Shown: in pieces, positions 10,387-23,474 of the stretch
Numbering within the stretch: position 1 is the stretch's first letter
How the letters are laid out: the number at the start of each line of letters is the position of its first letter
Assembly (NCBI GenBank): GCA_030737835.1
Contig: CM060850.1
Span: forward strand, 12,381,408-12,445,407
Origin: Acorus gramineus
Taxonomy: Eukaryota > Streptophyta > Magnoliopsida > Acorales > Acoraceae
DNA: 64,000 bases
Direction: 5' to 3'
Notes under the pieces: model-generated
The model's input: the letters and a program-made list of their open reading frames with translations, nothing else
Database searches by the model: none
Told to the model about the DNA's origin: nothing
Position numbers and translations under genes: made by a program

Positions 10387-13300
10387 GTTTAACCATTTAT
10401 GATGTCATGGTGTTGGTTTTCTTGGATGATAATTGGAATGTCCTCCAAATTTTAATATATGGTAAATATCAAAAAAAGGGAGATATTTTCTAGAACAAGA
10501 TACCAGGCAGAAAAGCAGAAAATGAAAAATTATAGATCACCCTCTGCCTATCTGATAGAGAATCCATCCCTGTTAAGAATTGGCAATAATTTACTTGAAT
10601 CATGAAGAAAATTTCTTAATTCAACAGTTGGTGGACTGAAAAATGGACCAGGGATGTTCCGGCTTATTCTCCATTCCTGTTTTCAAAATATTGGTCTTCA
10701 GTAGACATGATGCGTGTGCTCCCTCCTTTCATTGGAAAAAACATAGCTCTTTAGCAAAATCATAACATGCCTTTCCCTTGTAGATTTTTAGGAAATGATG
10801 AAAATCTATTTTTGATGCATATAGTCATCTTCTTGGATATTAAAAATATTTTCATTTTCCAGGGCAGTCTTCTGTGCATTTATAGCAGTACTTGTGGCAC
10901 TGGTAGCTTCCAGCCCAACAAAGGGATGGAGTGGTCGCAGTCTGAGTCTCCTTGATCCGTAAGCACAATTTCTTTCTATGGCAAGTGCCATTATCAATGT
11001 TCCTTTTCTTTTTCTGGACTAAGTAACTATCTTGAGTTTCTTAGTAATGTATGTGTATGTGTAGATGTATCTTTCATTTATTTACTCTCCAGTAGCTGGG
11101 TTCACTTGGACAAAATTATGATTTTTCAGTATTTCTTTCTTGCTTTTGATAAATCTGTGCTATATGACAATAGAGATTTTAGTATCATCGTTACCCTTCC
11201 GACTTGAGACAGGACATATGCAAGCAAGTACATACCCATTATTGCAAGTGTGAGTGAGCATCAACCACCAACCTGGCCATCATATTTTATGGACATCAAT
11301 GTTCTGGCATTTTTGGTTCCTGCTGGTATCATTGTAAGTAATAACTGATGGCCCTTGTATCCCTGATTCTACTTTACTTTTTATCTTTTTTAAATGACTT
11401 GATTTTCTGTGTAATGTTTTATTTAGTTAGGCATAAATCTGAGATATCTTATTCTTCTGGTAGGAAAAACACTGAAAATTTTGATATACATTTTAACTTG
11501 CTTATGCATCATTGATATTGGTGTAATATAAAATTGGCTAATGATCGTGAACTAGTGTAATGCAAATTAATTCACTGATTGATGGGTGCAAGATGAGTTT
11601 TAACTATTCTGCAGCTTTGCAATACAAATTTATTTTATTCAAAGAAACATGATTCTGAACCTTTTTTATTGGAAGATTACAGCATTTATATTAAAAATGG
11701 CCTTCCTCAAACAAAACGGAGTTGGAATAAAATAGTTATTTTTTAAGAAAATGTAGGTGCCCTAGAAAATAATTTTCATCTTTTTTACCCACAAAAAAAA
11801 GGTGCTCCTGAACAAAGGAGACGATGGTTCTCCATTCAAAATGTTAAATTAAAGCAAATGAAAATACAATAAAGAAGGAGAGGATCTTAACGGAAGGAGA
11901 ACCCCCTCGTAAATGCCACCGAATCGTTAAAGGTTGCCCATAATGGTAGATGGGTTATCCACTCTCAATATTATAATGACTCAAAAATCTCTAGAATCGA
12001 GGATATTGTTGCTCAAGTATTTTTCAAATAGAACTTCTTGTATTGGAAAATACATTCATGGCTAGTCATCCAAATGCTCCAACAACCACTTGTGGACTAA
12101 CTATTGGAATTTAGCAAGATTAGTTCGATCACCTCTCTTGTGCCTCTTTTGGAATCATCGACACATTCCTTAAAGCTTTATTGAAAGATCAATGGGATCC
12201 AAGAGTCTTGCCCGCCTTTTCTCTTAACTTCACACTAAAAGAGCACTCGAAGGAGAGATGTTCCCTTGTTTTCTTTCTTTCAACCGCAAAACTCGCAACT
12301 ACCATTACCATTGTATGCCCATTTCAACCTATTAACCTTGATGAGGACTTTGTCAAGCGTGAGTAACCACATGAAACAACGGATCTTTAAAGGTGCGAGA
12401 GCTTCCCTAATGAGACACTAAAACCGACTAGTGGGGAAACATTGGGAGGGATTCTTGTTGAGCTTTCTATACAGAGTCCTCATGGAGAAGTCAGATCGAG
12501 GAGATAGCTTCCATGCCATGGATGATAGTGTTGGTGATTGTGATACAAATTTTGTTTGGCATTTCCTACATAACTGCCTTTTATGTTCGTGATTTATTCC
12601 CAGATATCGTAAAGTTTTGTGACTGGAAACTGCCACATTTTGCAGAAAGTTTTGTGAAAAAGAAAATTAAACGATTTGCTTACGTCATTGTATCAACTGA
12701 CATGTTCCACATTCGTTGGGCAGGCATGCTTTTTACCTTTATCTGATGCCAGCTCCTTTGCGGTCTTATATATAGTAACATCAGCATATTTCTCTGGTGT
12801 CATGGTAAGAAATCATTTGGAAGTGGATTAAGTTTCTCACAAACTTTTCTATTATTCTGGTCATGATTGTGTCGCTTCTGAATATTCAGGTGCGTCTTAT
12901 GCTTGTACTTGCTCCCGCTGCTTGCATTTTGTCGGGAATTGCTCTTTCTGAAGCCTTTGATGTTTTCACTCGATCAATCAAATTTCAACTACCTAAAGCA
13001 CTAAGGATGACTGATTCTAGTGTAAGATGTCTTATGTTATTTGATTATCCAAGACATTGTTTCCTGGCCCCTGGATTAACAATCTCACTTGTCTTTTTAA
13101 TTTTCAAGGCAGGGGATACCAACCCTGAAAGTGCTGCTCTTCCAAATGATGTTAAGCCAGAAAAACACTCGTCTAGTGATAAAACTGAAGACAATCTGAA
13201 GGAACGGCCTTCTAAGAAGAACAGGAAGAAAGAAAAGGAAAATATAGAAAAGGTTGCTATTAAACCTAAGCATGAGAAGAAGAAGAGGCTTTTGGTTTTG

Positions 13301-16300
13301 CCACTTGAGGCATCTGTTGTTGCTATACTTCTGCTCATTATATTGGGTGGCTTCTATGTGGTATGTACTGATAACTTTTCACACTCTCTGTGATGAGCCT
13401 CACTGTTTATTATTTAATAATCCTGCATTTGCTTTTTTTATTATGTAAAAGAACACAGTGTACTGCATGTTTGGAAAACACTTGGTCCGCAAATTTTCAA
13501 GCCTAAGAGATTGGGTAATCTTGATTTTAGGAGCGGTTACACCATCTACAATTATTGGGAATTTTTGGTTTGGTAGGTGAAGATTGGGGTTAATTTCTGG
13601 GGAATTTCTCATTTTTCCTAGAGATACATCTCTCATTATTTTATATTTCTCTTATCTTTTGATATATTGTACGGAGATCCCTCGTCTCTCTTTGTTCGGG
13701 GTAACTCTTTTCTAATAAGATGACTCATATATTTTTCTCAAAAAAATAAATAAAAAGCAACTGTACGTTTTATCTGCACTTAGCTAAAAAGAAATTCCTA
13801 GTATTCCCTTTAATATAATGCTTTCTAGATCAGGTTTCCCTCTATTGGTTGAATCTACCACCTACGTTCAAGATGGGGATCCACATTTGATTTGTTTACA
13901 AACTATGCATAAACAGGAACAGTAGAATGTTGAACTTTCCAGAGAAATTTCACAGATTCTTAGGTTAAAGGTACCCAATCCAATATAGAATCACAGATTA
14001 TGTCAAAAATAGTCAAGAGAATAGTGAAATGAAGAGGACTCCGTTATATCTGATTAAAAAAATGCTTTTAGGTAAATCTTTGTCCAAATTAAAAAATGGT
14101 GAGAGAGAGAAATTTGTGGTGTGATTTATCTGAAGGTTTTTGAGTGAACTGGAGGTATGCTTGTCAAGTTCTGTGTAATGATCATATACTACCTGAACTT
14201 ATTGGAAAATTTCATCATATAGGCAGCCATCATATTAAGAACAGAACTCGAAGTTGTTAGGTAAAAGACATAACAAAGCATCTGAGATAAAATTAGATGT
14301 TCAGGAGCAGCAAAATTTGAAAGGATATTGTTAGAATTGAGTAAGTTAAAGGAATCTCATTGTATGAATTTTTTATATATATATATTAAGAAATTTGACA
14401 TCGCTGCTTCCAAAAAGTGTGTGTTTTGATTTTATCTTGAAAGGCAACTTTTTCCCCAGGTGATGCATTTTAACAGATCTCAGTGTGCATGCTTAGAATT
14501 GGGAGCTGCATCACAGTCAAAGATGAATCACCAAGAAAAATTTGGCAACAATTTAATTAAATTTATTGAAACACATGTCAGTGGACATGAAATCAGCAAC
14601 AATTCAAATAACTTTTGTGAAATTTCTTATTAGCATATGTGAAAACTACTCTGGAATTTTTTTGGGGGCTTCTAGAAAATTCCTTCTTTCTGATGCTCAT
14701 TTGGGAAATTAAAAAGAAAATGTATAGATGCTGTCTAAATAATAAACATGATTTCCCACCCCCTATTTGGCGCTTCAGCTGTTAAAAATGCCTCATCCTT
14801 GAGCAGAATACATATATTTAATATGTATGTATGCATGTAAATTAATGTACATATATCTAAATATATATCACTAATGTGTATAGGGAGAGAGCCTCTTAAA
14901 TCATTGTTGGCTTTATACATCTCAGTTCTCTCCCCATGTGTACGCTGATGATTAATGGCTCATAGTTTGCCTAATTATGGAGCAGGAAACTCAAGCACCT
15001 ATTTTTTATGAAGGAATTGAATTGTGGAGCACAGTACTCCAGATAATTATTTTATATATAGTTCCTACTTTGCTTATGTTGTTTATATAGTTTTCCCTTT
15101 TTTCGTATATGCTCTCCATTTATGATTGTCCCTTTCTTTTTGTAGGTTCATTGTGTATGGGCAGCTGCAGAAGCTTATTCTGCACCTTCTATTGTATTAA
15201 CTTCCCATTCACACGATGGGTTGCATGTTTTTGATGATTTTCGTGAAGCCTATGCATGGTTACGCCATAATACTGAGGTGGATGATAAGGTAAGCTGTTC
15301 ATTGTTTCCGTCTTTCTTTTCATGCTCAGTAACATCTTAAGATAATTGACTCGTTCTCTATTTTTCGAGGAGTGTAGGCGCTTTGGTGTATTTCCATGTC
15401 CGGATGGTTGTGCCCTCTGCTACCATCCGGCTTGGATTTTCTTTTCCTTTGTTGTAATAATTGACTCGCTTCCAATTTTAATGAATTGTGGTATCTAGTT
15501 ACCCTTTACTTGAAAATAAACATCTCAAGATAATTATGACAATCTGTTGTGAATATGCCATGAAGCGTTGATTATGCTTTTCAGATATTGTATTATTCTA
15601 ATATTGGTCTAGGCATGACATGGGCTTTGCTTTGGAAAGTTAGATTTTTCTCAAATTGGTTTTTTTGAAGATCTATATTTTCATAGTTCTTCCCCACCAA
15701 ATAAGTGTATTCTATTCATGAAAGTCCTTTTTTTTTTGTGTGTGTGGGGGGGGGAGACCTCATCATTCAGAAGGTCTACATTAAGCCTTGTCTTAGTAGC
15801 CATCAATAAAAAGGGGGGTCATGGTTCATTGTGCTTTTGAAAAATGTCTTTCGGTTAATATCTAATTTTGTGGAAAAATTGATTTTCATGACTTTTGCGA
15901 ATAACTCTTTTGAAAGCAAAGTAAAACCGAAAATTGTAAAAAATAATCTCATTGCCAATTCTTCTAAAAAAAATTTGGAACCTCTTCTGTGGAATTCTGA
16001 ATCCACTTAAAATCCAAGTTTCAAAAGGCAGCAAAATGTGTTTTCCATTTTGGTAAGATATGGTTCTGTTTTTGGATGGATTCTGCTTTTCTGAAATCGG
16101 ATTTGCGCAAAAGCCGCACCAAACATGGCAATGAGACCAACTTTATCTAAAATAATCAAATTTTAGTTTGCCTTTTGAAATGCCATGGAAAGTCACTTTT
16201 TTAACAAAAATAGATTTTGAGCAAAACCTAATTTGAAATGTGGAATCTAACATGGCCACCATTTGAACAGCTTTTAGATAAAATCAGATTTTTGGCAAAA

Positions 16301-19300
16301 TCCAATTTCCTATCTCTGTTCTAAACAGAATTTTCTTTCTTTCTTTTATGGAAGGTATGAGTCTACTAGTGTCTACCACCAAGAACTTTTTAAAATTCTG
16401 AGATGCAACTTTTTATTGACATAGTGTAAACTTGTTTAATTTTTTTTTAATGGTAATAAGCTGTATAAATAATCTTGTGTCCAAGGTGTGGAGCATCAAG
16501 AAGGATCTATTTTTTCCTAAGGTTTGTGTCGGGCGGGGGATCTTACAAAAATACAGACAAGCATGGTTTGTCTCAACCTTTGGGTTGCCAAAACTAAGGC
16601 CAAACATGTCTTCTCAAGAGGGGCGCCCTTCGTAAACAGTCAACTTCAATCTCTGTGCAAAGAAGTGCTTTGTCTTTCTTTTGTCTTATGCTTCTGTAAA
16701 GATGGTTCGTTCCGACTAAACATGCTTTCTCATCTAGTCTTTTGAAAAATACATGCCAGTGATTCTGTCTTACCCTCCAAAACCAATGCTTGGGGAAGGT
16801 GACCGCAGGCAACCAAAGGGAGTAAAGCTAGGTCACATTAATTGCACTCTGTAACAATGCACCTACTACCCCTTGTTTTGGACCCTCTTGTTAACCTTTG
16901 AACCAGTATTTCAATCAACTGGCTGATACCATGATTAATTGTGTAAGCAAAATTTGTTGATAATGAAAGAATTTGTCCAAACCCTGAGTTTAACCAATAA
17001 CTATAACTTCATCTGCACTCATGTCGCTGAAATGTTTTAGAATTTCTGTTGACCAAGTATGCATGTTATTCAATTATACTCGTCATTTTTTTGTTCAAAG
17101 ATGCATTTACTTTTAGGAACAAAAAAATCCATCAGAAAAAGTAAATGCATCTTTAATTTGATCCAACAAGTATTGTTGTATCTGGACACAAATGCTAGTT
17201 TTCCATTTACTGAGGATTAGTTGCAAGGGACTCAGGGTTCTACACTGCCATTTACAGATGATCAGCATTTTATATATCTGGCAATGGTTCATTTAGAATT
17301 GTAAAGCTTCTCTTGCACCTCATTTTGAGGAATATCTAATAACAGGAAAGCCTGAATCTTTTGTAGTGTGATTTTTCTTAGCAGAATAGTTCATCTTTCT
17401 AGAGGAACATGATGAAATCTACATTACCAAGATTTTTTTTTCCTGCCGGTGATCTTGGAAAGCATATTCTATTTGAAGTCTGTTAGTGATATATGAAAAT
17501 TATTTCTATAATTCACAATAAGATGCTTGAAGCAAATGTGTTGCTTATTTCCTAAAAGGAAGAACATATTCTTGCTTTAGGGACATGAAAATTCAATCTT
17601 AGGATGACTACACTATGCAGTTCTGGTTGGTCCTGAGAGAGCATATGTTACTGTGTTTCATATCCTTTTCACTTTTCCCCTTTATGTTGTCTTACCATGA
17701 CAAATAAGAGATGGGTGGCTATAAGTTGAAGTGCTATCTGTATAGTGTGTAGGTCTGTGGATAAACTGTTGACTCATAACCTGTTGCTGTAATATGGATG
17801 ACTTGATAATGTAACATACTTAAATAATTTGGACCTCATTTAATTAATACTTCTTACAGGTGGCATCATGGTGGGACTATGGTTATCAAACAACAGCAAT
17901 GGCTAATCGTACAGTCATAGTTGATAACAACACTTGGAATAACACACACATTGCAACTGTTGGGACAGCTATGTCTTCTCCAGAGAAGCAAGCATGGGAG
18001 ATCTTTAACTCACTTGATGTCAAATATGTTCTTGTTGTGTTTGGAGGTTTGTTGCATTGCAAGAACATTCGATACAAGCTTATGCTTTTATAAATTTGAT
18101 TGTTTTGACACATTGATTTCCATGTTCAGGTCTTGTTGGCTATCCCAGCGATGATATTAATAAGTTCTTATGGATGGTTCGAATTGGAGGAGGTGTATTT
18201 CCACACATCAAGGAACCAGATTATCTTGTGAGTTGCTATACCTGAGTCTGGATATATCTTCCATCATTCATTATTAAAGCTGTGTTGATGGAGACTGCAA
18301 TCTTGCCCACTCACATTAATCTTGATTAAGATATCCTATTCAAAATGACCTTGTATTAGCATCTCCACCTAGTGTTGGCAACTTGTTTTTTCAGTGACAA
18401 ACCCAACCTGCACATATAAATACATATATTTTTAACGGTACCGCATGCAGTTATGTGCTTAGAAGCATGTGCATCTTATTTTTGTTTGCACAGCATACAT
18501 AGTTTGTAAATATTTAATCGATTTCCATTTTTGAAAATAAATACATTTCTTTCTTGATTGGCATGGTGATATCGAAAATAGAGGGATGGTCAATACCGAA
18601 TTGATTCTCAGGCCACTCCAACAATGTTGAACTGCCTCATGTACAAGCTTTCATATTATAGGTATCATCACATTCGCCCCCATATATTCTCAATGATAAT
18701 TCTTTTGATTTACTAATTGTTCATGTTGTTCCACTTTTGACCACATACCAGGTTTGTGGAGACAGATGGTAAAGGTTTTGACAGAGTGAGGAGAACAGAG
18801 ATTGGCAAGAAATATATCAAGCTCACCCACTTTGAGGAGGTTAGAAATTTGAAATGTTTCAACATTTCATCCTTTTTCCAGATCATGAAGGGTTTTACAT
18901 CTCGTTCATCTCAAAAAATGTGTTATATGTATTTAAGAATCGTATTTGTTTTTCTGATCAATTATACAAGTGCAATTTCCATGTACAAACCAGCACACTA
19001 TTGCATCCACAATGGAAAGAATGTTGTTACAATGGATTTAATCTCGAGTTCTTACTGCATGGTATAGTAATATTTATTGATATTTTGTTCTTGGCTGCTG
19101 TTGATTATTCTTTCAGGTATTCACTACACACCATTGGATGGTACGCATTTACAAGTTGAAACCCCCGAAGAACAGGATCAAGGGGAAGTCAAAGAAGTCA
19201 AAATCGGTATGAATCCTCGATTTGATTTTTTGTCAAACCAAACATTCATGTTGAGTCAGTCAATTCACCTATTCTTTGCAGAGTTCAAAAGGAAACACAG

Positions 19301-19350
19301 GGGGCAGTTCAAGAGGAGGCGGAACAGCAAAACGAAGCCCTTGGCATTAA
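5990..19350 (+). CDS. STT3A: Dolichyl-diphosphooligosaccharide-protein glycosyltransferase catalytic subunit STT3A
   Basis: Catalytic subunit of the ER oligosaccharyltransferase, which moves the dolichol-linked glycan onto Asn of nascent N-X-S/T sites. Exons (23): 5990-6112, 6207-6269, 7714-7769, 7878-7949, 8116-8221, 8340-8390, 8561-8656, 8818-8877, 8961-9074, 9193-9279, 9506-9609, 10863-10958, 11213-11333, 12724-12804, 12890-13021, 13109-13360, 15146-15289, 17860-18046, 18130-18227, 18582-18661, 18752-18839, 19117-19206, 19282-19350. Product 789 aa. Visible motifs: [10 protein letters not shown] with D53, [10 protein letters not shown] at 355-364, the catalytic/acceptor-binding SWWDYGYQ with WWDYG at 590-594, glycosylation sites near N602, N609 and N613, and a DK motif D657-x-x-K660-x-x-x-M664. 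There are many membrane helices, and a Lys-rich loop lies at about 460-515. The N-terminus ([18 protein letters not shown]), the length and the C-terminal PW fit plant STT3A, not the shorter STT3B. All junctions keep frame; the frame that continues past 19350 is an artefact. Confidence 0.95.
7272..7355 (+). mobile_element. tRNA-derived SINE-like remnant in STT3A intron 2
   Basis: Within the intron, GGGTTAGCTGGCTAGTAC resembles a pol III A box and GGGATCAAATCC about 40 bp later resembles a B box. An A-rich tail starting CAAAAAAATATATG follows. This is the usual layout of a tRNA-derived SINE head. It is short and diverged. Confidence 0.4.
10350..10387 (+). repeat. (AT)n microsatellite in STT3A intron 11
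   Basis: Uninterrupted AT dinucleotides after ATATATACAT; likely to vary in length between individuals. Confidence 0.9.
11795..12640 (-). mobile_element. LINE 3' fragment (zinc-binding RT tail) in STT3A intron 13
   Basis: On the minus strand the sequence encodes pieces of the zinc-binding domain that follows reverse transcriptase in plant L1-type elements: [15 protein letters not shown], then CEFCG, then after a stop [11 protein letters not shown] (about 12365-12200). Toward 11,800 comes GTCTCCTTTGTTCAGGAGCACC, a 3'-end block that recurs at 13650, 35500 and 40340. It has stops and frameshifts and is dead. It lies antisense to the gene and lengthens the intron to about 1.39 kb. Confidence 0.65.
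13640..13757 (+). mobile_element. LINE 3' tail in STT3A intron 16
   Basis: TTGTACGGAGATCCCTCGTCTC, then TTTGTTCGGGG, then CTAATAAGATGACTC and an A-rich tail. This is the same 3'-end block as at 35458-35600 (other strand) and 40330. Upstream sequence (from about 13480) may also belong to it but cannot be delimited. Confidence 0.55.
17097..17154. repeat. Perfect 18-bp inverted repeat in STT3A intron 17
   Basis: AAAGATGCATTTACTTTT (17097-17114) is repeated as its exact reverse complement at 17137-17154, with a 22-nt A-rich spacer. In the pre-mRNA it would form an 18-bp hairpin. Confidence 0.85.
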
Positions 19351-20204
19351 GGAATCCCCACATGATAGATAATGTATAAGTTTGATTTTTGATGATTTAT
19401 GCTAATACGCTGGATAAGCCTCGGCAATTGAGTGACACTCAGAGTTTGAATTGCTAGGTTAAAAGAGATTTTGTAGTATTTCATGCAGTATAGTTAATTC
19501 TGTTTCATGTATCAGTGAAGGGCCTTAGTGAACTGATCTCATAGAGCTTCAGAGAAGAATGTGATGGTGATGTGGCTTTTTTTTCCATAATTGTTTTGAA
19601 GCTGCTTTAGGATTCTTGACATAAAAAAATTTTAAAAAAAATTGAGAGGATTTATTTCTCTTCCGTATTCAGGAATCTGATAAAGAGCTGTGATTTGGGC
19701 TTGTTAAATGTAGTTTTGTATCTGGATGTGGTTAATCAAGATGAATGCTTGGTTGTCTTGAGCAATAAAGCAATATGAGATTGATAGTATAAAAAATATA
19801 TCAAATTGATAATGTTTTGGTATTAGAACCCTTGTAAAATGTTGATTGAATGCACAACAGTTTTGTAAAAGGAAATTTATCCAATAATGTATGAGGCATG
19901 TGACATGATGCTCGTGAGGTTTTTCATTTTTTTGAGAATTTTCATTTTTTTGAGGATTCAAAGCACTTATTTAAGTCTTCTAAAAAAAAAGCACTTGTTT
20001 AAGTGATGTTTGAAATGCTTTGTTCATGCAGTCATTCTTGAGCAAAAGGCATTTTGTATTTACAATTCAGAGTTTTTTGTTTTTTAATAAAAAAAAAAGT
20101 ATATGCATTTCATATAATAAAGTTTATGCTTCATTAGAAAATAACAGACTCCAATGGGATTATAGGTATTTCCTTAATCTTTTCGACTTGTATCTTTTCT
20201 TTAA
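19351..20204. other. STT3A 3' flank and spacer
   Basis: Holds the STT3A 3' UTR (several AATAAA-like sites after 19400, none decisive) and an imperfect tandem of AAGCACTT(A/G)TTTAAGT near 19960-20005. No gene seen. Confidence 0.4.
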
Positions 20205-20489
20205 GCCCCTGTTTGGGGTGAGGATGAAGGGCCATATGGGTTTGAATTTAAAATATATATATATATCTAGTGAGAATAAAGTTTGATAGTTATGCGTGGT
20301 TAAGTTTATACAAGTGTTAATAATTATAAGGGGTGATTGGAATAGCCTATCATGCTTTAAATTCAAAAAACCTCTAAAAATAAAAAATAATGAGAAAAGA
20401 ATAATTGAACAGAAACTATCCCAATAATAATCATTTATCCTAAAATGCTAATCTATTCCTAATAAGCTTATGTCACCCCAAATGGGGGC
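20205..20489. mobile_element. Tourist-like (PIF/Harbinger) MITE
   Basis: 285 bp with terminal inverted repeats GCCCCTGTTTGGGGTGA and (reverse complement) GCCCCCATTTGGGGTGA, two mismatches in 17. It is flanked by the 3-bp target duplication TAA (20202-20204 and 20490-20492), as is usual for PIF/Harbinger MITEs. The inside is AT-rich and non-coding. Confidence 0.85.
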
Positions 20490-22306
20490 TAATAGAATAA
20501 CCTGCAAAATATAAGAAAAATAAGAGGGATCTCCATGCCAATTATTAGTGAGACAAATCTTTGACAACAAACCTGTCCTTCAATCTTAACACCTTCTCTT
20601 TTCTTCTTTGTTTGTCTCCTTTTTTGTAATGCTTCCATTTTTAATGAAATGTGCAACAGACAACCTTTGGTCTAATGGTGTATTTGTTGACTATATTGAT
20701 ATGAGGGTTATGATGATATATCATGTGCATTTTAAATATGATGCTGTTCATGTAATTTTTTTTAGTTCTCTCATCATATATTAATATGGTGTTTTTATAA
20801 AAATTTAAATTGTGTACCAAACTTTGTTTCCATGCAGAAATATATCTTGCTCTGTTAAAAATCAATACATCCACCCGTAAAGAGATTTTCCTATCTTTCC
20901 TATGAATATATGGAATTAGTTATAGGGTTTGTTTTTTTTATGTATATATACACCTGATAAATTTTAATTTTGTCAAAATATCACCCTTAAATTGATACAT
21001 CCAAATATGCTTTCATAACCCGTGTATTGGTGCTCCTGTGATAAATTTATGTGAACTGAGGTTAAATGTTACTGTTAAAAATCCAATTCCACTGTTAAAA
21101 AACACCTAAAAAAGGCCAAAATATCATCCCTGGTTCATCTTCTTCTTAGGGTCCGTTTGGAAACACAGATTGAAAAGTAGCTTTTGGAATAAAGCTGTTT
21201 TTTAAGATGATTTTAGACCTTGATTTTTTTAGGATGCTTTTTTTAAAATCAGGAATCAATATTTGAAAGGAGTTTAATGTTTGGCAGAGAAAGTTGCTTT
21301 TCAATTCAAAAAATCGATTCCAACAAAAAAAAACGTTGTTTCTGAGCTTTTTAAAACACAGATTTCGATAGAAAAATTAAAAGTAATCCAGCTTCCGATT
21401 ATGTAAAAAGCTACCCGTTTGATTGCATGATTTTAATTTTTCAGCTTTTCAAAAAAACAAAAGCACGCTCCAATGTATCTCATTTCACACTTGTTCAAAC
21501 CCGAATCTCATTTCACACTGGTTGCTTGAATCACTGTTTGCTCGAAAGATAACTTCTTTATCTCACGCATCTTCTCTCCTACATGCCCCGTCTAAGCATC
21601 TAATCCATCTTGTTATTGTGGATTTCCATGCACGGATTCAAAGACGAAACGAAGACGGATTTTCATTTAGGTTTTTCATATTTCGTAGATTCAAAGAGAG
21701 GAGGAAAAGAGAGTGAAATATTAGGTTTAGAACTTCAAGCGAGCTAGGGTTTTGGTCAAAGAGGGTAACTTAGTAATTGCACAACCCATGGTAAACCAAT
21801 TAAGCTGGGTATTGAACGCTAACACCGTGTAATCAGAGGGACACCAATGCATATGTTATGAAATATTCAAGAGTATTTTTGGATGGATCAATTTAAGCAT
21901 AGTATTTTTACAAAATCAAAATTTATCGGGTGTATAAAAGGAAATAATATTGTTAGGGATAATCATGTGACAGTCCCACATATTGTCTACACATGTTTTT
22001 TTTTTTTAATTGTAAACCTGGTCTTATATGTGTTGATGAAAAATATACATCGTTTCATTTGGACTTAAATACTCATTTATAAGAATTGTAAAAAAATTAT
22101 TGAGGTGTATATATTTAATTGGATTGCTAATGAGTATATATATGACTGTCCTCATTGAATAAAAATGTGTTTGAGTGATTGTGATGCATTTAAACCGACT
22201 AGTTTATAACCTTTGAAAAAAAAATAAAAATGATATGATAGATCATCATTCCAATCATCTCAAAGTTGCATTTGATCTAATTCATTTCTTTAGAATCTAT
22301 ATTATA
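20490..22306. other. AT-rich intergenic DNA, no gene seen
   Basis: Contains GGGTCCGTTTGGAAACACAG near 21150, which resembles the end of an hAT-type MITE, but I could not find a matching opposite end. Poly-A/T tracts are common. No coding frame is supported. Confidence 0.4.
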
Positions 22307-22335
22307 TCTATATTACTATATAAAAGTCTCTTAAA
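22307..22335 (+). mobile_element. Possible second Helitron 5' end
   Basis: TCTATATTACTATATAAAAG preceded by A resembles the TC-type 5' terminus of plant Helitrons and the similar sequence at 26581. It is followed by repeats of ATCCATTCA and CATTTTAATC. The matching 3' end was not found. Confidence 0.3.
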
Positions 22336-22640
22336 CAAAAAACTTGTCATTTGACCATTTTGCCCATATCAATCCATTCAATCCCATTACAATCTATTCA
22401 CACCACTTTAATCACAACCATTTGACCATTTTACCCCTACATTTCTATTTAATCCCATGAAAATCCATTTACATCATTTTAATCCCTACAATTCATCAAT
22501 CCCATGAAATCCATTCACATCATTTTAATCATGTCATAATTTATTCCAATATATTTCATCATATTTTTATATATATAGAATATATAATCATTTTAATAAT
22601 TTACATAAATTATATGTATTTAAAATTTCATATATGTCAA

Positions 22641-22866
22641 CTGAAATTATGTTAATATATTTTAAACTTCTAATTAAAATCAGATATTATACTATTATCA
22701 GGATAAGAGGATGCTTATAAAATGAAAGGATATTCAAAATATAATTAATTGTTACCAACTGAAATTAGAATAATATATTTATTAATTTATAATTAAAATA
22801 AGATATCATAATATTATAAGAATAAAGGGATGCATATAAAATGAAAAGAAATTCAAAATACAATTC
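22641..22866 (+). repeat. AT-rich tandem pair, about 118-bp period
   Basis: Two copies (from about 22641 and 22760) share TAATTAAAAT(C/A)AGATAT(T/C)AT and GGATGC(T/A)TATAAAATGAAA. A third diverged copy lies at about 24640-24748, on the other side of the CACTA end. Confidence 0.7.
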
Positions 22867-23474
22867 ACTGTTAGAATATATTTTGCACCCTATTTTGATA
22901 AGGAAAATTAAAATTAATTTTTTTTTGTTATTTAGATAATATTGATAATCAAATGAGATTAACTTTCTAATTAAATGGTTAATATGAAATATGACTTTAA
23001 TATTAAAAGAATGACTGCAACAACAAAAAATATTAATATTTGCATTAAAAAATGATAATTAATATATAATTTTTTATTTATATTTAATGTTCCCATTACT
23101 TTCATATTTGTTTAAATTAGGATATATATAAAAGATATGACGAAATCCATTAAAAGTTTGCATATAATTTGCATATTAGTTTATCAATAAAAATATGAAA
23201 TCTATTTAAATTTTATCTTTAATTTGAATTTGAATTTGAATTTGATTTTGTTTTGAATACTATCCAAATCACGAAAGATAATATAATCAACGGCAATATT
23301 TTTTTTGAATTATGAAGAAAATCTGAAGATTAAGGAGACAAGATTGTGTCCCTTGATATTCGTTGATTTTATTGGCATTAAATTCAAATGTATTGTTTAA
23401 ATTTGAAATGGTTAAAAAAAGAACAAACCCAAAAAATTAATCATGTTTGCATTCAAAATTTGTAATTAATATTA

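Noticed and set aside
16413..16812. Overlapping ORFs in STT3A intron 17
   Set aside because: Short frames on both strands with no family signature, inside a well-supported intron.
19077..19379. ORF giving an alternative C-terminus for STT3A
   Set aside because: It reads straight through the 19207-19281 intron in another frame. The spliced frame ends TAKRSPWH, which fits plant STT3A.
21148..21420. hAT-type MITE starting GGGTCCGTTTGG
   Set aside because: One end looks right, but no matching opposite end or target duplication could be found.
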